A stretch of DNA of 64,000 nucleotides from Nocardioides sp. NBC_00368 (GCF_036090055.1 NZ_CP107970.1:4280501-4344500); one strand, 5' to 3'; numbered from the stretch's first letter, positions 1 through 9,097 are shown. Translations and numbers: made by a program. Notes: generated from the letters alone by a model not told the origin.

Positions 1-767
1 CGGCGGCTGCCGAGACCCCCGGTCACCAGCCCGGCGACGACGACGGCGAGCACGCCGGACGCGTCCAGCTCCTCGGCCGGGAAGTAGGCGATGAACGGCA
101 CCGCGAACGAGATCGTGGTGTTGAGCACCGGGTCGTCGAGCCGCTGCCGGAGCAGCACGGTCAGCCAGCCGACGAGACCTCCGATCACGAGCGCACCGAG
201 CACCGCCCACCCGAACTCCAGCACCGTACGTCCCAGCGAGAACGAGCTCGCCGCCGCGATCCCCGCGACGGCCGTCCGGAGCACGACGAGGGCGGACGCG
301 TCGTTGACCAGGCTCTCCCCCTCCAGCACCGTCATCACCCGCGGCGGCAGCCCGACCCGGCGCCCGATCGCCGTCGCCGCCACCGCGTCGGTGGGGCTCA
401 CGACCGCCCCGAGCGCGACCGCGAGCGGAAACGAGATGTCCGGGAACAGCCAGTGCACCACCGCCCCGATCACCAGCGCCGAGACGATCACCATCACCAC
501 CGAGAGCCAGCTGATCAGCCGGAAGTTCCGCCGAAAGTCGATCACCGGCAGGTTGACCGCCGAGGAGTAGAGCAACGGCGGCAGTACGCCGGCCAGGATC
601 AGCTCCGGATCCAGCTCGATCTCCGGCGCACCCGGCAGATAGCTCGCCCCGATCCCGAGCCCCACGAGCAGCAGCGGCGCCGCCACTCCCGTACGCCGCG
701 CGAACACCGACGCCGCGATCATGATCACCAGCGCCGCCCCGACGATCAACAACACCCGATGGTCCAT
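1..767 (-). CDS. Na+/H+ antiporter, CPA1 family (N-terminal 255 residues; gene leaves the window)
   Basis: The reading frame reaches base 1 without a stop, so this is the first part of a larger integral membrane protein. Alternating hydrophobic helices start at residue 4, as in monovalent cation:proton antiporters of the NhaP/CPA1 type. Two family hallmarks are visible: SPTDAVA at residues 124-130 and EGESLVNDASA at 149-159; these carry acidic residues of the ion-binding core in this family. The start ATG at 767 is the first one that gives a hydrophobic first helix; no strong Shine-Dalgarno sequence precedes it. It lies 52 bases downstream of copA on the same strand and could be read from the copper operon. 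Expected role: sodium or pH homeostasis at the cytoplasmic membrane. The substrate ion is inferred from family only. Confidence 0.88.
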   Translation of the reverse strand, partial: MDHRVLLIVGAALVIMIAASVFARRTGVAAPLLLVGLGIGASYLPGAPEIELDPELILAGVLPPLLYSSAVNLPVIDFRRNFRLISWLSVVMVIVSALVIGAVVHWLFPDISFPLAVALGAVVSPTDAVAATAIGRRVGLPPRVMTVLEGESLVNDASALVVLRTAVAGIAAASSFSLGRTVLEFGWAVLGALVIGGLVGWLTVLLRQRLDDPVLNTTISFAVPFIAYFPAEELDASGVLAVVVAGLVTGGLGSR

Positions 768-819
768 GGTCAGGAGCCTAAGAGTGCGATCGGGGCGGAG
801 CTGGGATCTGAGCCGGTGA

Positions 820-3090
820 TCAGCGGAAGCGTCGCAGCCGGAGGCTGTTGCTCACCACGAAGACCGAGGAGAAGGCCATCGCGGCACCGGCGAGCATCGG
901 GTTGAGCAGCCCGGCGACCGCGAGCGGGATGGCCGCGACGTTGTAGGCGAACGCCCAGAACAGGTTGCCCTTGATCGTGGCCAGCGTCTTCCGGGAGAGC
1001 CGGATGGCGTCGGCCGCGACGCGCAGGTCGCCGCGTACCAGGGTCAGGTCGCTGGCCTGGATGGCGACGTCGGTGCCGGTGCCCATCGAGAGGCCGAGGT
1101 CGGCCTGGGCCAGGGCCGGCGCGTCGTTGACGCCGTCGCCGACCATCGCGACCACGCGGCCCTCCTCCTGCAGCCGGCGGACGACGGCGACCTTGTCCTC
1201 GGGGAGCACCTCGGCGATGACAGTGTCCGCGGAGACCGGGATGCCGACCTCGGCGGCAACGCTCCGGGCGACCGTCTCGTTGTCGCCGGTGAGCAGGACC
1301 GGGGTCAGGCCCAGGCGCTGGAACTCAGCGATCGCGTCGGCCGAGGTCGGCTTGATCACGTCGTTGACGACCAGGACGCCGCGCGCCTGCCCGTCCCAGC
1401 CGACGGCGACGGCGGTACGGCCCTCGCTCTCGGCCTCGGCCATCGCGAGGGCGAGGTCGCCGGGAAGGTACTGGCTCCAGTCCTCCAGCAGCCGGACCCG
1501 GCCGACGAGGACGGCGTGGCCGTCGACGATGCCCTGCACACCCAGGCCCGGGACGTTGGCGAAGTCCTCGGCCGCGGGCAGGCTGCCGACGCGCTCCTCG
1601 GCCCCGGACGCGATCGCGCGGGCGATCGGGTGCTCGGAGGCGTACTCCAGGGCGCCGGCCAGCCGGGCGATCTCGTCGACGTCCTCGCCGGGAGCGGCGA
1701 TCACGTCGGTCAGGGTCATGGTGCCGCTGGTGACCGTACCGGTCTTGTCGAGCACGATCGTGTCGATCCGGCGGGTGCTCTCGAGGACCTCCGGGCCCTT
1801 GATCAGGATGCCGAGCTGGGCACCACGTCCGGTCCCGACCATCAGAGCCGTGGGTGTGGCCAGACCGAGGGCGCACGGGCAGGCGATGATCAGCACCGCG
1901 ACCGCCGCGGTGAAGGCGGTGGCGGCACCCGCGCCCGCACCGAGCCAGAACCCGAGGGTGATGGCCGAGAGGGCGAGCACGATGGGTACGAAGATCCCCG
2001 AGATCCGGTCGGCGAGCCGCTGCGCCGCGGCCTTGCCGGTCTGCGCCTCCTCGACCAGACGCGCCATCTGCGCGAGCTGGGTGTCGGCGCCGACCCGGGT
2101 CGCCCGGACGACGATGCGTCCGCCGGCGTTCACCGTGGCCCCCGTGACCGCGTCACCGGGGGCGACCTCGACCGGCACGGACTCACCGGTCAGCATCGCC
2201 GCGTCGATGGCCGACGATCCGTCCTCGACGATGCCGTCGGTGGCGACCTTCTCCCCGGGACGTACGACGAACAGGTCGCCGACGGCCAGCTCGTCGACCG
2301 GGATCCGGGTCTCGGTCCCGTCGCGCAGGACGGCGACCTCCTTGGCACCGAGCTCGAGGAGCGCGGTGAGCGCGGCTCCCGCGCGGCGCTTCGAGCGGGC
2401 CTCGAAGTAGCGGCCGGCGAGGATGAACGTGGTGACGCCGGCGGCCGCCTCCAGGTAGATGTTGCCGAGCCCGTCGGTTCGCTCGATCGTGAAGCTGAAC
2501 GGGTGGGTCATGCCGGGCTCGCCGGCTGTGCCGAGGAACAGGGCGTACAGGGACCAGCCGAAGGCTGCCAGGGTGCCGATGGAGACCAGCGTGTCCATGG
2601 TCGCCGCGCCGTGACGCGCGTTGGTCCAGGCTGCCCGGTGGAACGGCGCAGCACCCCAGACGACGACCGGGGCGGCGAGCGTGAGCGAGAGCCACTGCCA
2701 GCTCTCGAACTGCCATGCCGGCACCATCGCCAGGAACACCACCGGGACGGTGAGCAGCGCCGAGATCAGCAACCGTCGCCGGAGGAGGGTGACCGGGTCC
2801 GTAGGGTCTGCGTCAGCGGCGGAGCCGCTCGACGGAGCCGTCTCGCGGCGAGGCTCCTTCGCGCCGTACCCGGCGCTCTCGACGGTCGCGATCAGTACGC
2901 CCGCGTCGATGTCGGTCTGGTCCGCGGCGACGGAGATCTTCGCCTTCTCGGTCGCGTAGTTGACGGTGGCGGCCACACCGTCGAGCTTGTTGAGCTTGCG
3001 CTCGATGCGGTTCGCGCACGACGCGCAGGTCATGCCGTTGATCTCGAGCTCGAAGTCGGTGGTGGGTGCAGAGGTTCCGGAGACGGTCAT
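820..3090 (-). CDS. copA: Copper-translocating P1B-type ATPase CopA
   Basis: This 756-residue ATPase pumps Cu(I) out of the cytosol. A single heavy-metal-associated domain begins the protein with GMTCASC (C22, C25). The membrane metal site is the C404-P405-C406 motif, as in copper-class P1B pumps. The phosphorylated aspartate is D448 in DKTGT, and GDGVNDAP follows in the P domain. Length matches one-HMA CopA proteins. It is the third gene of a copper operon read right to left: His-rich secreted protein, copZ, copA. A strong hairpin separates copZ from copA, so expression of copA may be lower than that of copZ. No CsoR or CueR regulator gene is adjacent. Silver transport is an alternative that cannot be excluded from sequence. 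Confidence 0.95.
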   Translation of the reverse strand: MTVSGTSAPTTDFELEINGMTCASCANRIERKLNKLDGVAATVNYATEKAKISVAADQTDIDAGVLIATVESAGYGAKEPRRETAPSSGSAADADPTDPVTLLRRRLLISALLTVPVVFLAMVPAWQFESWQWLSLTLAAPVVVWGAAPFHRAAWTNARHGAATMDTLVSIGTLAAFGWSLYALFLGTAGEPGMTHPFSFTIERTDGLGNIYLEAAAGVTTFILAGRYFEARSKRRAGAALTALLELGAKEVAVLRDGTETRIPVDELAVGDLFVVRPGEKVATDGIVEDGSSAIDAAMLTGESVPVEVAPGDAVTGATVNAGGRIVVRATRVGADTQLAQMARLVEEAQTGKAAAQRLADRISGIFVPIVLALSAITLGFWLGAGAGAATAFTAAVAVLIIACPCALGLATPTALMVGTGRGAQLGILIKGPEVLESTRRIDTIVLDKTGTVTSGTMTLTDVIAAPGEDVDEIARLAGALEYASEHPIARAIASGAEERVGSLPAAEDFANVPGLGVQGIVDGHAVLVGRVRLLEDWSQYLPGDLALAMAEAESEGRTAVAVGWDGQARGVLVVNDVIKPTSADAIAEFQRLGLTPVLLTGDNETVARSVAAEVGIPVSADTVIAEVLPEDKVAVVRRLQEEGRVVAMVGDGVNDAPALAQADLGLSMGTGTDVAIQASDLTLVRGDLRVAADAIRLSRKTLATIKGNLFWAFAYNVAAIPLAVAGLLNPMLAGAAMAFSSVFVVSNSLRLRRFR

Positions 3091-3121
3091 CAGGTGTCCT
3101 TCGGGTGGGTGGATCGGCGTA

Positions 3122-3161
3122 CGCGCCGGCTCCCCGTTCCCAGGAAGGGGGAGCCGGCGCG
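3122..3161 (-). terminator. GC hairpin between copZ and copA
   Basis: Two 14-base arms (CGCGCCGGCTCCCC at 3122-3135 and its exact complement at 3148-3161) enclose a 12-base loop in the 75-base gap. No U-run follows, which is common for actinobacterial terminators. Because copA lies downstream on the same strand, it probably works as a partial terminator or as an RNA-stability element that lets copZ be made in excess. Confidence 0.6.
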
Positions 3162-3165
3162 GGTC

Positions 3166-3372
3166 TCAGCCGGCCAGCTGGTAGCCGGCCTCCTCGACCG
3201 CGCGCTGAACCTGCGCGGGGTCGAGCTCGTTCTCGGAGGTGACGGTCACCTGGCCGGTGGCCAGGTCGACGTCGACGGAGGAGACGCCCGCGATCTGGGT
3301 GACCTCCTCCTTGACGGAGCTGACGCAGTGGCCGCAGGTCATCCCGGAAACGGTGTAGGTGGTGCTGCACAT
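3166..3372 (-). CDS. copZ: Copper chaperone CopZ (HMA domain)
   Basis: A 68-residue stand-alone heavy-metal-associated domain with the metal motif GMTCGHC near residues 10-16. Proteins of this size and motif bind Cu(I) in the cytosol and hand it to the N-terminal domain of CopA, which is encoded just downstream. The fold pattern (beta-alpha-beta-beta-alpha-beta) is complete and the protein ends after the last strand. It sits 43 bases after the His-rich secreted protein gene, so the three genes are likely one transcript. Start ATG at 3372 is preceded by a GAGAGGAAA purine stretch. Confidence 0.93.
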   Translation of the reverse strand: MCSTTYTVSGMTCGHCVSSVKEEVTQIAGVSSVDVDLATGQVTVTSENELDPAQVQRAVEEAGYQLAG

Positions 3373-3415
3373 GGTGCTTTCCTCTCTCTGTGGTGGACCC
3401 TGCTCAGGCAGGGGG

Positions 3416-4336
3416 TCAGTGGGCCTCTGCGACCGCGGTGAAGGCCGCGGTACGCACCTCGCCGGCGTGCTGGAAGTCGAGGAACAGGCGGTACGTCCCG
3501 GCCGAGGGCACCTCGGCCGAGAAGGTGATCTCCGGGCCGGGCTCGGTGCGCCCGTCGCCGGGGGCTCCTTCGGGGTGGACGTGGAGGTAGGCCAGGTCGC
3601 CGTCGCGGAGCGCGACCAGGTGGCCGTACGCCTCGAGATAGGGCTCCAGGTCGGTGACGGGCTCGCCGTCCTTCGTCACGGTCAGGGTGAGACGCGAGGT
3701 CTTCCCGGCGACCAGGTGACCGTCCAGGTCCACCTGGTAGGGGCTGATCGTGCTGGTGGTGGCGGCCGGCGCCAACGCCTGCGGCTCGTAGGGGCCGGCG
3801 ACGAACAGATCCTGCCCCAGCGTGAGCCCCTCGTCCTCGGTCGCCGGCTGGAAGTCGGCGAAGACGCGGTAGGTCCCGGCCTCGGTGAGATCGGCGTCGA
3901 CCGACCACGTGCCGTCGGCGGCCATCACCGGGTGCACGTGCTGGAAGGTGGACAGGTCGCGGCGTACGACGATCAGGTGCAGCTTCTTGCCGTGGGCGGT
4001 CTCGAACCGGGTCACCGGCTCGCGGTCGGCGCCGAGGATCCGGAACCGCAGCGTGGCGGCGGCCGCGCTCTCGTAGCGGTCCTCGACGAGGTCGAGCGTG
4101 TAGCCGGCCTCGCTGACGTTGAGCCCGGTGGCCTCGGGCGCCTTCTTCGTGTCGTGCCCGGCGTGACCACCGTGGCCGGCCTGGCCACCGTGGCCGCCGC
4201 TCGCGGCCTCGTGCTCCTGATGGGTCCGGCGCTCCGGCTCCTCGATCGGTCCGACGGAGGCGCCGACGGCGGAACCCAGGCCGCCGAGGGCAACGACGGC
4301 TCCGGCGAACACACCGACCTTGACGATGGCGTTCAT
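3416..4336 (-). CDS. Secreted or membrane-anchored His-rich protein of the copper operon
   Basis: A 306-residue protein with an N-terminal hydrophobic segment (about residues 5-28) that looks like an uncleaved anchor or signal peptide. A histidine/glycine-rich stretch follows (residues 38-62, with repeated HGG and GHGGH), then two repeats of an immunoglobulin-like domain. Each repeat contains HLIVVRRDLSTFQHVHP or the related HLVALRDGDLAYLHVHP, followed by TYRVFADF or TYRLFLDF. The paired HVHP motifs are probable metal ligands. Proteins of this type commonly precede copZ/copA in actinobacteria. It opens the operon with ATG at 4336 behind a CAGGAGAGA ribosome binding site. The role as extracytoplasmic copper binder is inferred; no enzyme signature was seen. 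Confidence 0.75.
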   Translation of the reverse strand: MNAIVKVGVFAGAVVALGGLGSAVGASVGPIEEPERRTHQEHEAASGGHGGQAGHGGHAGHDTKKAPEATGLNVSEAGYTLDLVEDRYESAAAATLRFRILGADREPVTRFETAHGKKLHLIVVRRDLSTFQHVHPVMAADGTWSVDADLTEAGTYRVFADFQPATEDEGLTLGQDLFVAGPYEPQALAPAATTSTISPYQVDLDGHLVAGKTSRLTLTVTKDGEPVTDLEPYLEAYGHLVALRDGDLAYLHVHPEGAPGDGRTEPGPEITFSAEVPSAGTYRLFLDFQHAGEVRTAAFTAVAEAH

Positions 4337-4470
4337 GTGATCTCTCCTGGCTCGAATCTCGATGACTCTCGTTGACGTGCCAGAGGTTGCTCGGGCGATC
4401 TGTCTGCGTACTGTCCCGGCGTTGTCGGGCCCGGACAGATATCCGCTCGGCGGTCCGTGCCGGCTCTGAC

Positions 4471-4476
4471 TACGCT
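4471..4476 (+). promoter_or_regulatory. -10 box (TACGCT) of a leaderless promoter for the AfsR/SARP gene
   Basis: TACGCT fits TANNNT and ends 6 bases before the GTG at 4483, so transcription would begin at or next to the start codon. No Shine-Dalgarno sequence is present, which agrees with a leaderless transcript. No clear -35 was found. Confidence 0.45.
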
Positions 4477-4482
4477 TTGGCT

Positions 4483-7400
4483 GTGCTGCCGACCCCGACC
4501 TCGCGTGACATCCGATTCGGGCTGCTCGGCCCGTTCGAGGCGACGGTCGACGGTGAGGCCGTCAAGGTCCCCGGCTCGGCGGAGCGGGCGCTGCTCGCGG
4601 TGCTGCTCCTGGCACGGGGGCGGATCGTGCCGGCGTCCGCCCTGATCGACCGGCTGTGGGCCGACGCGGCGCTGCCGGCCGACCCGCTGAACGCACTCCA
4701 GCTCCGCGTCTCCAAGCTGCGCCGGGTGTTCAAGTCCGTCGGGCTCGACCTGCTGCAGCGCGACGGCGGTGGGTATCGGGCGGCGGTCGACCCCGGCAGC
4801 CTCGATGCCGAGGCCTTCGAGCGACGGATCCGCGAGGTCCGCGCATCGGTCGCCGGGTCCGGGAACCCGACCGAGGAGGATCTGGCCACCTACGACGAGG
4901 CGCTCGGGCTCTGGCGCGGAGACGCGCTCGCCGACTTCGCCACCGAGCCGTGGGCGGTGCCCGAGTCGGTGCGGCTGGAGGACCTCCGTAGGACGGCGTA
5001 CGCCGAGCGTGCCCAGATCGCGCTGTCGCTGGGCCGCCATGCCGAGGTCGTCACCGATCTCGAGCCGCTGCTGCGTACCGACCCCACCCATGAGGCCATG
5101 GCCGGTCTGCTGATGGTCGCGCTCTACCGCGCCGGCCGACAGGCCGACGCCCTCGAGGTCTTCACCCGCACCCGGAAGACGCTGGACGCCGACCTCGGTC
5201 TCGAGCCGTCGGCCTCGCTGCGGTCGCTCCACGAGCGGGTGCTCCGGCAGGACCCGTCGCTCGGCTCCTCCGGCGAGGTCACCCTGTCCACCCCTGCGAC
5301 CGCTCCCCACCGCGCCCGGTCCGGAGCGCAGCTCTCCAACCTTCCGGCGGACCTGACCCCGCTCGTCGGGCGCGAGGAGCTGATGGAGGCCCTGAGCGAG
5401 CAGGCCGGCACCTCCCGACTGACCACCCTCGTCGGCCCCGGCGGCTCCGGGAAGACCGCCCTCGGCCTGCACGCCGCCCACGCGCTCGCCGACCGGTTCC
5501 CGGACGGCACCTTCCTCGTCCGCCTCGCCGCGATCCGGAGCCGCGAGCACATCGTGCCGGCCGTCGCCACGGCGGTGGCGATGCCGCAGGACGGTTCGGC
5601 CATCGACCTCCAGACGCGGCTGGTCGAGTTCCTCGCCGACAAGCACCTGCTCCTGGTCATCGACAACTGCGAGCACCTCGTCGACCCGGTCGCGACGCTG
5701 GTCGAGCAGCTGCTGACCCGCTGTCCGCAGCTCACCGTCATCGCCACCAGCCGCGAGCCCCTCGCCCTGCCGAGCGAGGTGCAGACCCTCGTCGGGCCGC
5801 TCCCGACACCGCTCGAGGACGACGACCCCGAGACGACCGCGTCGTCGCCATCGGTGCAGCTCTTGGTCCGCCGGATCGCGACGGTCGTGCCCGGGGTCGA
5901 GACCGACCCGGAGGCGTACGTCGCGCTCGGCCGTATCGCCCGCGCGCTCGACGGCATGCCGCTGGCGCTGGAGCTCGCCGCGGCCCGTGCGTCCGCGCTG
6001 TCCCCCAGCGACCTCGCCGACCGGCTCGACCAGCGGTTCACGCTGCTCACCTCGGGACCTCGCACCGCGGAGGAGCGTCAGCGCACGCTCCGCGCGACCG
6101 TCGACTGGAGCTACGACCTGCTCGACGACCTGGAGAAACGCGTCTTCGAGGGGCTCGCCGTGTTCCACGGCGGCTGGACCCTGACCGCCGCCGAGCAGGT
6201 CCTCGCCGACGACGACACCGACCCGAGCCAGGTCATCCACGCGGTCGGCCGGCTGGTCGAGCAGTCCCTGATCGTCGCCGAACGCGGCCCGGTCACCCGC
6301 TACCGGATGCTCGAGACGCTACGCGAGTACGCCGCCGACCGGCTGGCGAGCACCGGCCGGGGCGACGCGCTGGCCACCCGGCACGCGCACCACTTCGCCC
6401 AGGTCGCGGAGCGGTCGGCGCGGGCGCTGCGCGGTCAGGGCGACCCCCGCGCGCGGAACCTCCTGGTCGACGAGCAGGCCAACGTACGATCGGCCATCGC
6501 CTGGCTGGAGGGCCCGGCCGGCGGCCCTTCGACAAGCTCAGGACATCGCATCGACGCCGCACTGCGGCTGGCCGGCCACCTCGGCCTCTTCTGGCACCAG
6601 GGCCGCCACCTCGAGGGGCGCCGGATCCTGCGTCGCCTCCTCGAGCAGGACCGCGGGACGCCCGCCGCGCGGGCGGCTGCCCTGCAGGCGGTGTCGCTCG
6701 TCGAGCGACCCCGGGCATGCGTCGTCCACCCCCATCCACGCTGCGCCGAGGCGGCCCGCGAAAGCCTGGCGATCTTCACCGAGGCCGGCGACGCCGACGG
6801 AGCTGCGGTCTCCCAGGTGCTGCTCGCCGTCGAAGGCGTCAACGGGCACGACCAGGAGGCGCCGGCACTCCTGGATGCCGCCGAGGGATGGTTCCGCGAC
6901 CGCGGCGACCGCTGGGGGCTCGCGGTCGCCGGGTTCGTCCGGCTCGAGACCGCCCTCAAGGCCAGGGACGAGCCGACGGCGACGCGGCTCGGGCGGGCCA
7001 CCGCGGCCGAGTTCCGTCACCTCGACGACCCCTGGGGCCACAGCGCCGTCCTGTACCACCTCGGCTACGGCCTGCGGCACTTCGGACGCCTGCGGGAGTC
7101 GGCCCGCACCCTCGAGCAGGCGATCGACGTGGCCGCCTCCGCCGGCATCCACAACACCGTGCAGTGGGCCCTCGCCGACCTCGGGATCACCCACCTGGGC
7201 CTGGGGGACCTCGAATCGGCCGAGGACGCGTTCCGCCGTGCGGAGCTGGCATCGCGCCACGTCGGCGACCGGGCCGGGTCGATCCTGGCGGCGTACGGAC
7301 GTGGCCGGCTCGCCGAGCGTCAGGAGGACTGGTCGACGGCCATCGATCTGCTCTCGACCGCGATCCAGGGCTTCGAGACGCTGCAGACGCCCGCGATGAC

Positions 7401-7596
7401 GGCGAAGGCGACGCTCGCACTGGCCCGGTGCCACGAGCAGCTGTCCGAGACGGAAGCGGCGGCGGAGCGCTACGACGAGGCCCGGACCCTCGGCCTCGCC
7501 GCCGGGGAGGCCGCCCTCGCTGACCAGGCGAGCGAGGCGCTGGCCCGGCTGAACGAGTCCCGGACGGACGGCGGCCGGACAGACCAGGGACAGTGA
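4483..7596 (+). CDS. AfsR/SARP-family transcriptional regulator with STAND ATPase and TPR domains
   Basis: A large regulator (1037 residues from the GTG at 4483). Order of domains: OmpR-type winged helix starting at IRFGLLGPFEA, bacterial transcriptional activator (BTAD) helices to about residue 245, a STAND-type NTPase with Walker A GPGGSGKT at 318-325 and LLVIDNCEHLVD as Walker B, then C-terminal TPR-like helices. An ATG further upstream at 4372 is in frame but would add a basic, non-homologous leader; GTG 4483 with its -10 box is preferred. It is divergent from the copper operon and 58 bases ahead of an MFS pump, which is the likely target. Residues near 681-687 (PSTSSG) are encoded by a known type of repeated element, see findings. 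The signal sensed is unknown. Confidence 0.85.
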   Translation: MLPTPTSRDIRFGLLGPFEATVDGEAVKVPGSAERALLAVLLLARGRIVPASALIDRLWADAALPADPLNALQLRVSKLRRVFKSVGLDLLQRDGGGYRAAVDPGSLDAEAFERRIREVRASVAGSGNPTEEDLATYDEALGLWRGDALADFATEPWAVPESVRLEDLRRTAYAERAQIALSLGRHAEVVTDLEPLLRTDPTHEAMAGLLMVALYRAGRQADALEVFTRTRKTLDADLGLEPSASLRSLHERVLRQDPSLGSSGEVTLSTPATAPHRARSGAQLSNLPADLTPLVGREELMEALSEQAGTSRLTTLVGPGGSGKTALGLHAAHALADRFPDGTFLVRLAAIRSREHIVPAVATAVAMPQDGSAIDLQTRLVEFLADKHLLLVIDNCEHLVDPVATLVEQLLTRCPQLTVIATSREPLALPSEVQTLVGPLPTPLEDDDPETTASSPSVQLLVRRIATVVPGVETDPEAYVALGRIARALDGMPLALELAAARASALSPSDLADRLDQRFTLLTSGPRTAEERQRTLRATVDWSYDLLDDLEKRVFEGLAVFHGGWTLTAAEQVLADDDTDPSQVIHAVGRLVEQSLIVAERGPVTRYRMLETLREYAADRLASTGRGDALATRHAHHFAQVAERSARALRGQGDPRARNLLVDEQANVRSAIAWLEGPAGGPSTSSGHRIDAALRLAGHLGLFWHQGRHLEGRRILRRLLEQDRGTPAARAAALQAVSLVERPRACVVHPHPRCAEAARESLAIFTEAGDADGAAVSQVLLAVEGVNGHDQEAPALLDAAEGWFRDRGDRWGLAVAGFVRLETALKARDEPTATRLGRATAAEFRHLDDPWGHSAVLYHLGYGLRHFGRLRESARTLEQAIDVAASAGIHNTVQWALADLGITHLGLGDLESAEDAFRRAELASRHVGDRAGSILAAYGRGRLAERQEDWSTAIDLLSTAIQGFETLQTPAMTAKATLALARCHEQLSETEAAAERYDEARTLGLAAGEAALADQASEALARLNESRTDGGRTDQGQ
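6523..6545 (+). repeat. REP-like element inside the AfsR/SARP coding region
   Basis: The core CCCTTCGACAAGCTCAGGA matches a dispersed extragenic repeat seen in many high-GC genomes. On one strand it encodes PSTSSG, on the other ELVEG or LSLSKG, the usual translation fingerprints of this element. Here it keeps the reading frame. Confidence 0.6.
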
Positions 7597-7605
7597 CTCC
7601 GGACA

Positions 7606-7654
7606 GGTTCTCTCTCACGCGGCCGGACGGCCGCCCTGACGAAAAGAGAGAACC
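7606..7654 (+). promoter_or_regulatory. 5' hairpin hiding the ribosome binding site of the MFS pump gene
   Basis: GGTTCTCTCT (7606-7615) pairs perfectly with AGAGAGAACC (7645-7654), whose last base touches the ATG at 7655. An inner stem GCGGCC-GGAC-GGCCGC (7619-7634) lies in the loop. The right arm contains the purine-rich ribosome binding site, so the folded RNA would block translation. Confidence 0.6.
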
Positions 7655-9097
7655 ATGTCTTCCACAGCATCCCCGGCGGCGGGTGCCAACAGCCGCCGCT
7701 GGCTCGCCCTCGGCCTCATCGCCGCCGCCCAGTTCATGGTCATCATGGACACCTCCATCATCGGCGTCGCCCTTCCGGAGATACAGCGTGATCTCGGCTT
7801 CGCCCCGCAGGACCTCAGCTGGGTGTTCAACGCCTACGTGGTCGCCTTCGGCGGCCTCCTCCTGCTCGGCGGCCGGCTCTCCGACCTGCTCGGCGCCCGC
7901 CGGATCTTCGCCATCGGCTGGCTGGTCCTCGGCGTCGGCTCGCTCGTCGCCGGACTGGCCGACACCGGCGCCGTCGAGATCGCCGGCCGCGCCGTCCAGG
8001 GCGCCGGATCCGCGCTCATCGCACCCTCGGCGCTGACGCTCCTGTTCATGAACTTCGGGGCCAACCCGAAGGAGCTGACCAAGGCGCTCGCGCTCTACGG
8101 CGCGGCTGCCCCGGCCGGCGGCACGGCCGGCGTGTTCCTCGGCGGTGTGCTCACCGAGTACCTGTCCTGGCCGTGGGTCTTCTTCATCAACATCCCGATC
8201 GCCCTCGTCGTCCTCGCCCTGACGCCGGGCACGATGCCCGCCGGCACCGCGCAGCGCGGTCGCATCGACCTGCTCGGCGCGCTGACCGTCACCCTGGGTC
8301 TCGCCGCGGTGGTCTTCGCGGTCGTACGTGTGCCCGAGGTCGGCTGGGCATCGCCCAGCACGCTCGTCGCCGGTGCCGTCGGCATCGCCCTGCTCGTCGC
8401 GTTCGTGGCCCTGCAGGCCGGCTCCTCGGCGCCGCTCATGCGCCTGGGCATCTTCAAGGCCCCGAACCTGGCCGCCGCCAACATCGCCCAGCTGCTCCTC
8501 GGCGCCGCCTGGATCCCGATGTTCTTCTTCATCAACCTCTACCTCCAGCAGGTCCTCGGGCTCGGCGCCTTCGCGTCCGGCGCGGCCCTGCTGCCGATGA
8601 CGGTGACGATCATGCTCGGCATGGTCGCCGTCGCCCCGCGGCTGACCGCGGCGTTCGGACCGAAGGCGATGACCGTCAGCGGCCTCATCGTCCTCGGCCT
8701 CGGCCTGGTCTGGCTCTCCCGGATCGACGCCGACGGCAGCTTCGCCGTCGACGTCCTCCCGGCGACGCTGGTCACCGCTGCAGGCATGGCGCTGGCCTTC
8801 ATCCCGTCGCTGAGCACGGCGCTCGGCGCTGCCGCTCCTGAGGAGGGTGGCCTCGCAGCCGGGATCGTCAACACCAGCTACCAGGTCGGCTCCGCGCTCG
8901 GGCTGGCAGCGATGACCGTCGTCGCGGCCGCGTACGGATCCGACCAGGTCGGTGACCTGGCCGCCACGACCGACGGCTTCTCGGCCGGGTTCCTCGGCGC
9001 GGCAGGCATCGCCCTCGCCGGTGCCGTCGTCACCGGGATCGGCTGGAAGCCGGTCCGCACCGAGACCGCGGCCGAGTCGGTCCCCGCCGGCCGCTAG
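7655..9097 (+). CDS. MFS drug-type efflux transporter (DHA2/EmrB-QacA-like)
   Basis: A 480-residue polytopic membrane protein of the major facilitator superfamily. The first helix contains MVIMDTSIIGVALPEIQ, a DHA2 hallmark, followed by motif A (GGRLSDLLGARR) and motif C-like APAGGTAGVFLGG, the antiporter signature. Hydrophobic segments span the length, consistent with 14 helices. Such pumps expel cationic or hydrophobic toxicants using the proton gradient. It follows the AfsR/SARP regulator by 58 bases on the same strand, and its ribosome binding site lies in a perfect hairpin. A strong hairpin follows the stop. Substrate is unknown; the neighbouring copper genes do not prove a metal role. 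Confidence 0.88.
   Translation: MSSTASPAAGANSRRWLALGLIAAAQFMVIMDTSIIGVALPEIQRDLGFAPQDLSWVFNAYVVAFGGLLLLGGRLSDLLGARRIFAIGWLVLGVGSLVAGLADTGAVEIAGRAVQGAGSALIAPSALTLLFMNFGANPKELTKALALYGAAAPAGGTAGVFLGGVLTEYLSWPWVFFINIPIALVVLALTPGTMPAGTAQRGRIDLLGALTVTLGLAAVVFAVVRVPEVGWASPSTLVAGAVGIALLVAFVALQAGSSAPLMRLGIFKAPNLAAANIAQLLLGAAWIPMFFFINLYLQQVLGLGAFASGAALLPMTVTIMLGMVAVAPRLTAAFGPKAMTVSGLIVLGLGLVWLSRIDADGSFAVDVLPATLVTAAGMALAFIPSLSTALGAAAPEEGGLAAGIVNTSYQVGSALGLAAMTVVAAAYGSDQVGDLAATTDGFSAGFLGAAGIALAGAVVTGIGWKPVRTETAAESVPAGR

Noticed and set aside
4333..6240. Long open frame on the minus strand opposite the AfsR/SARP gene
   Set aside because: It is rich in Arg, Gly and Gln with no domains; it is a shadow of high-GC codon bias on the other strand.
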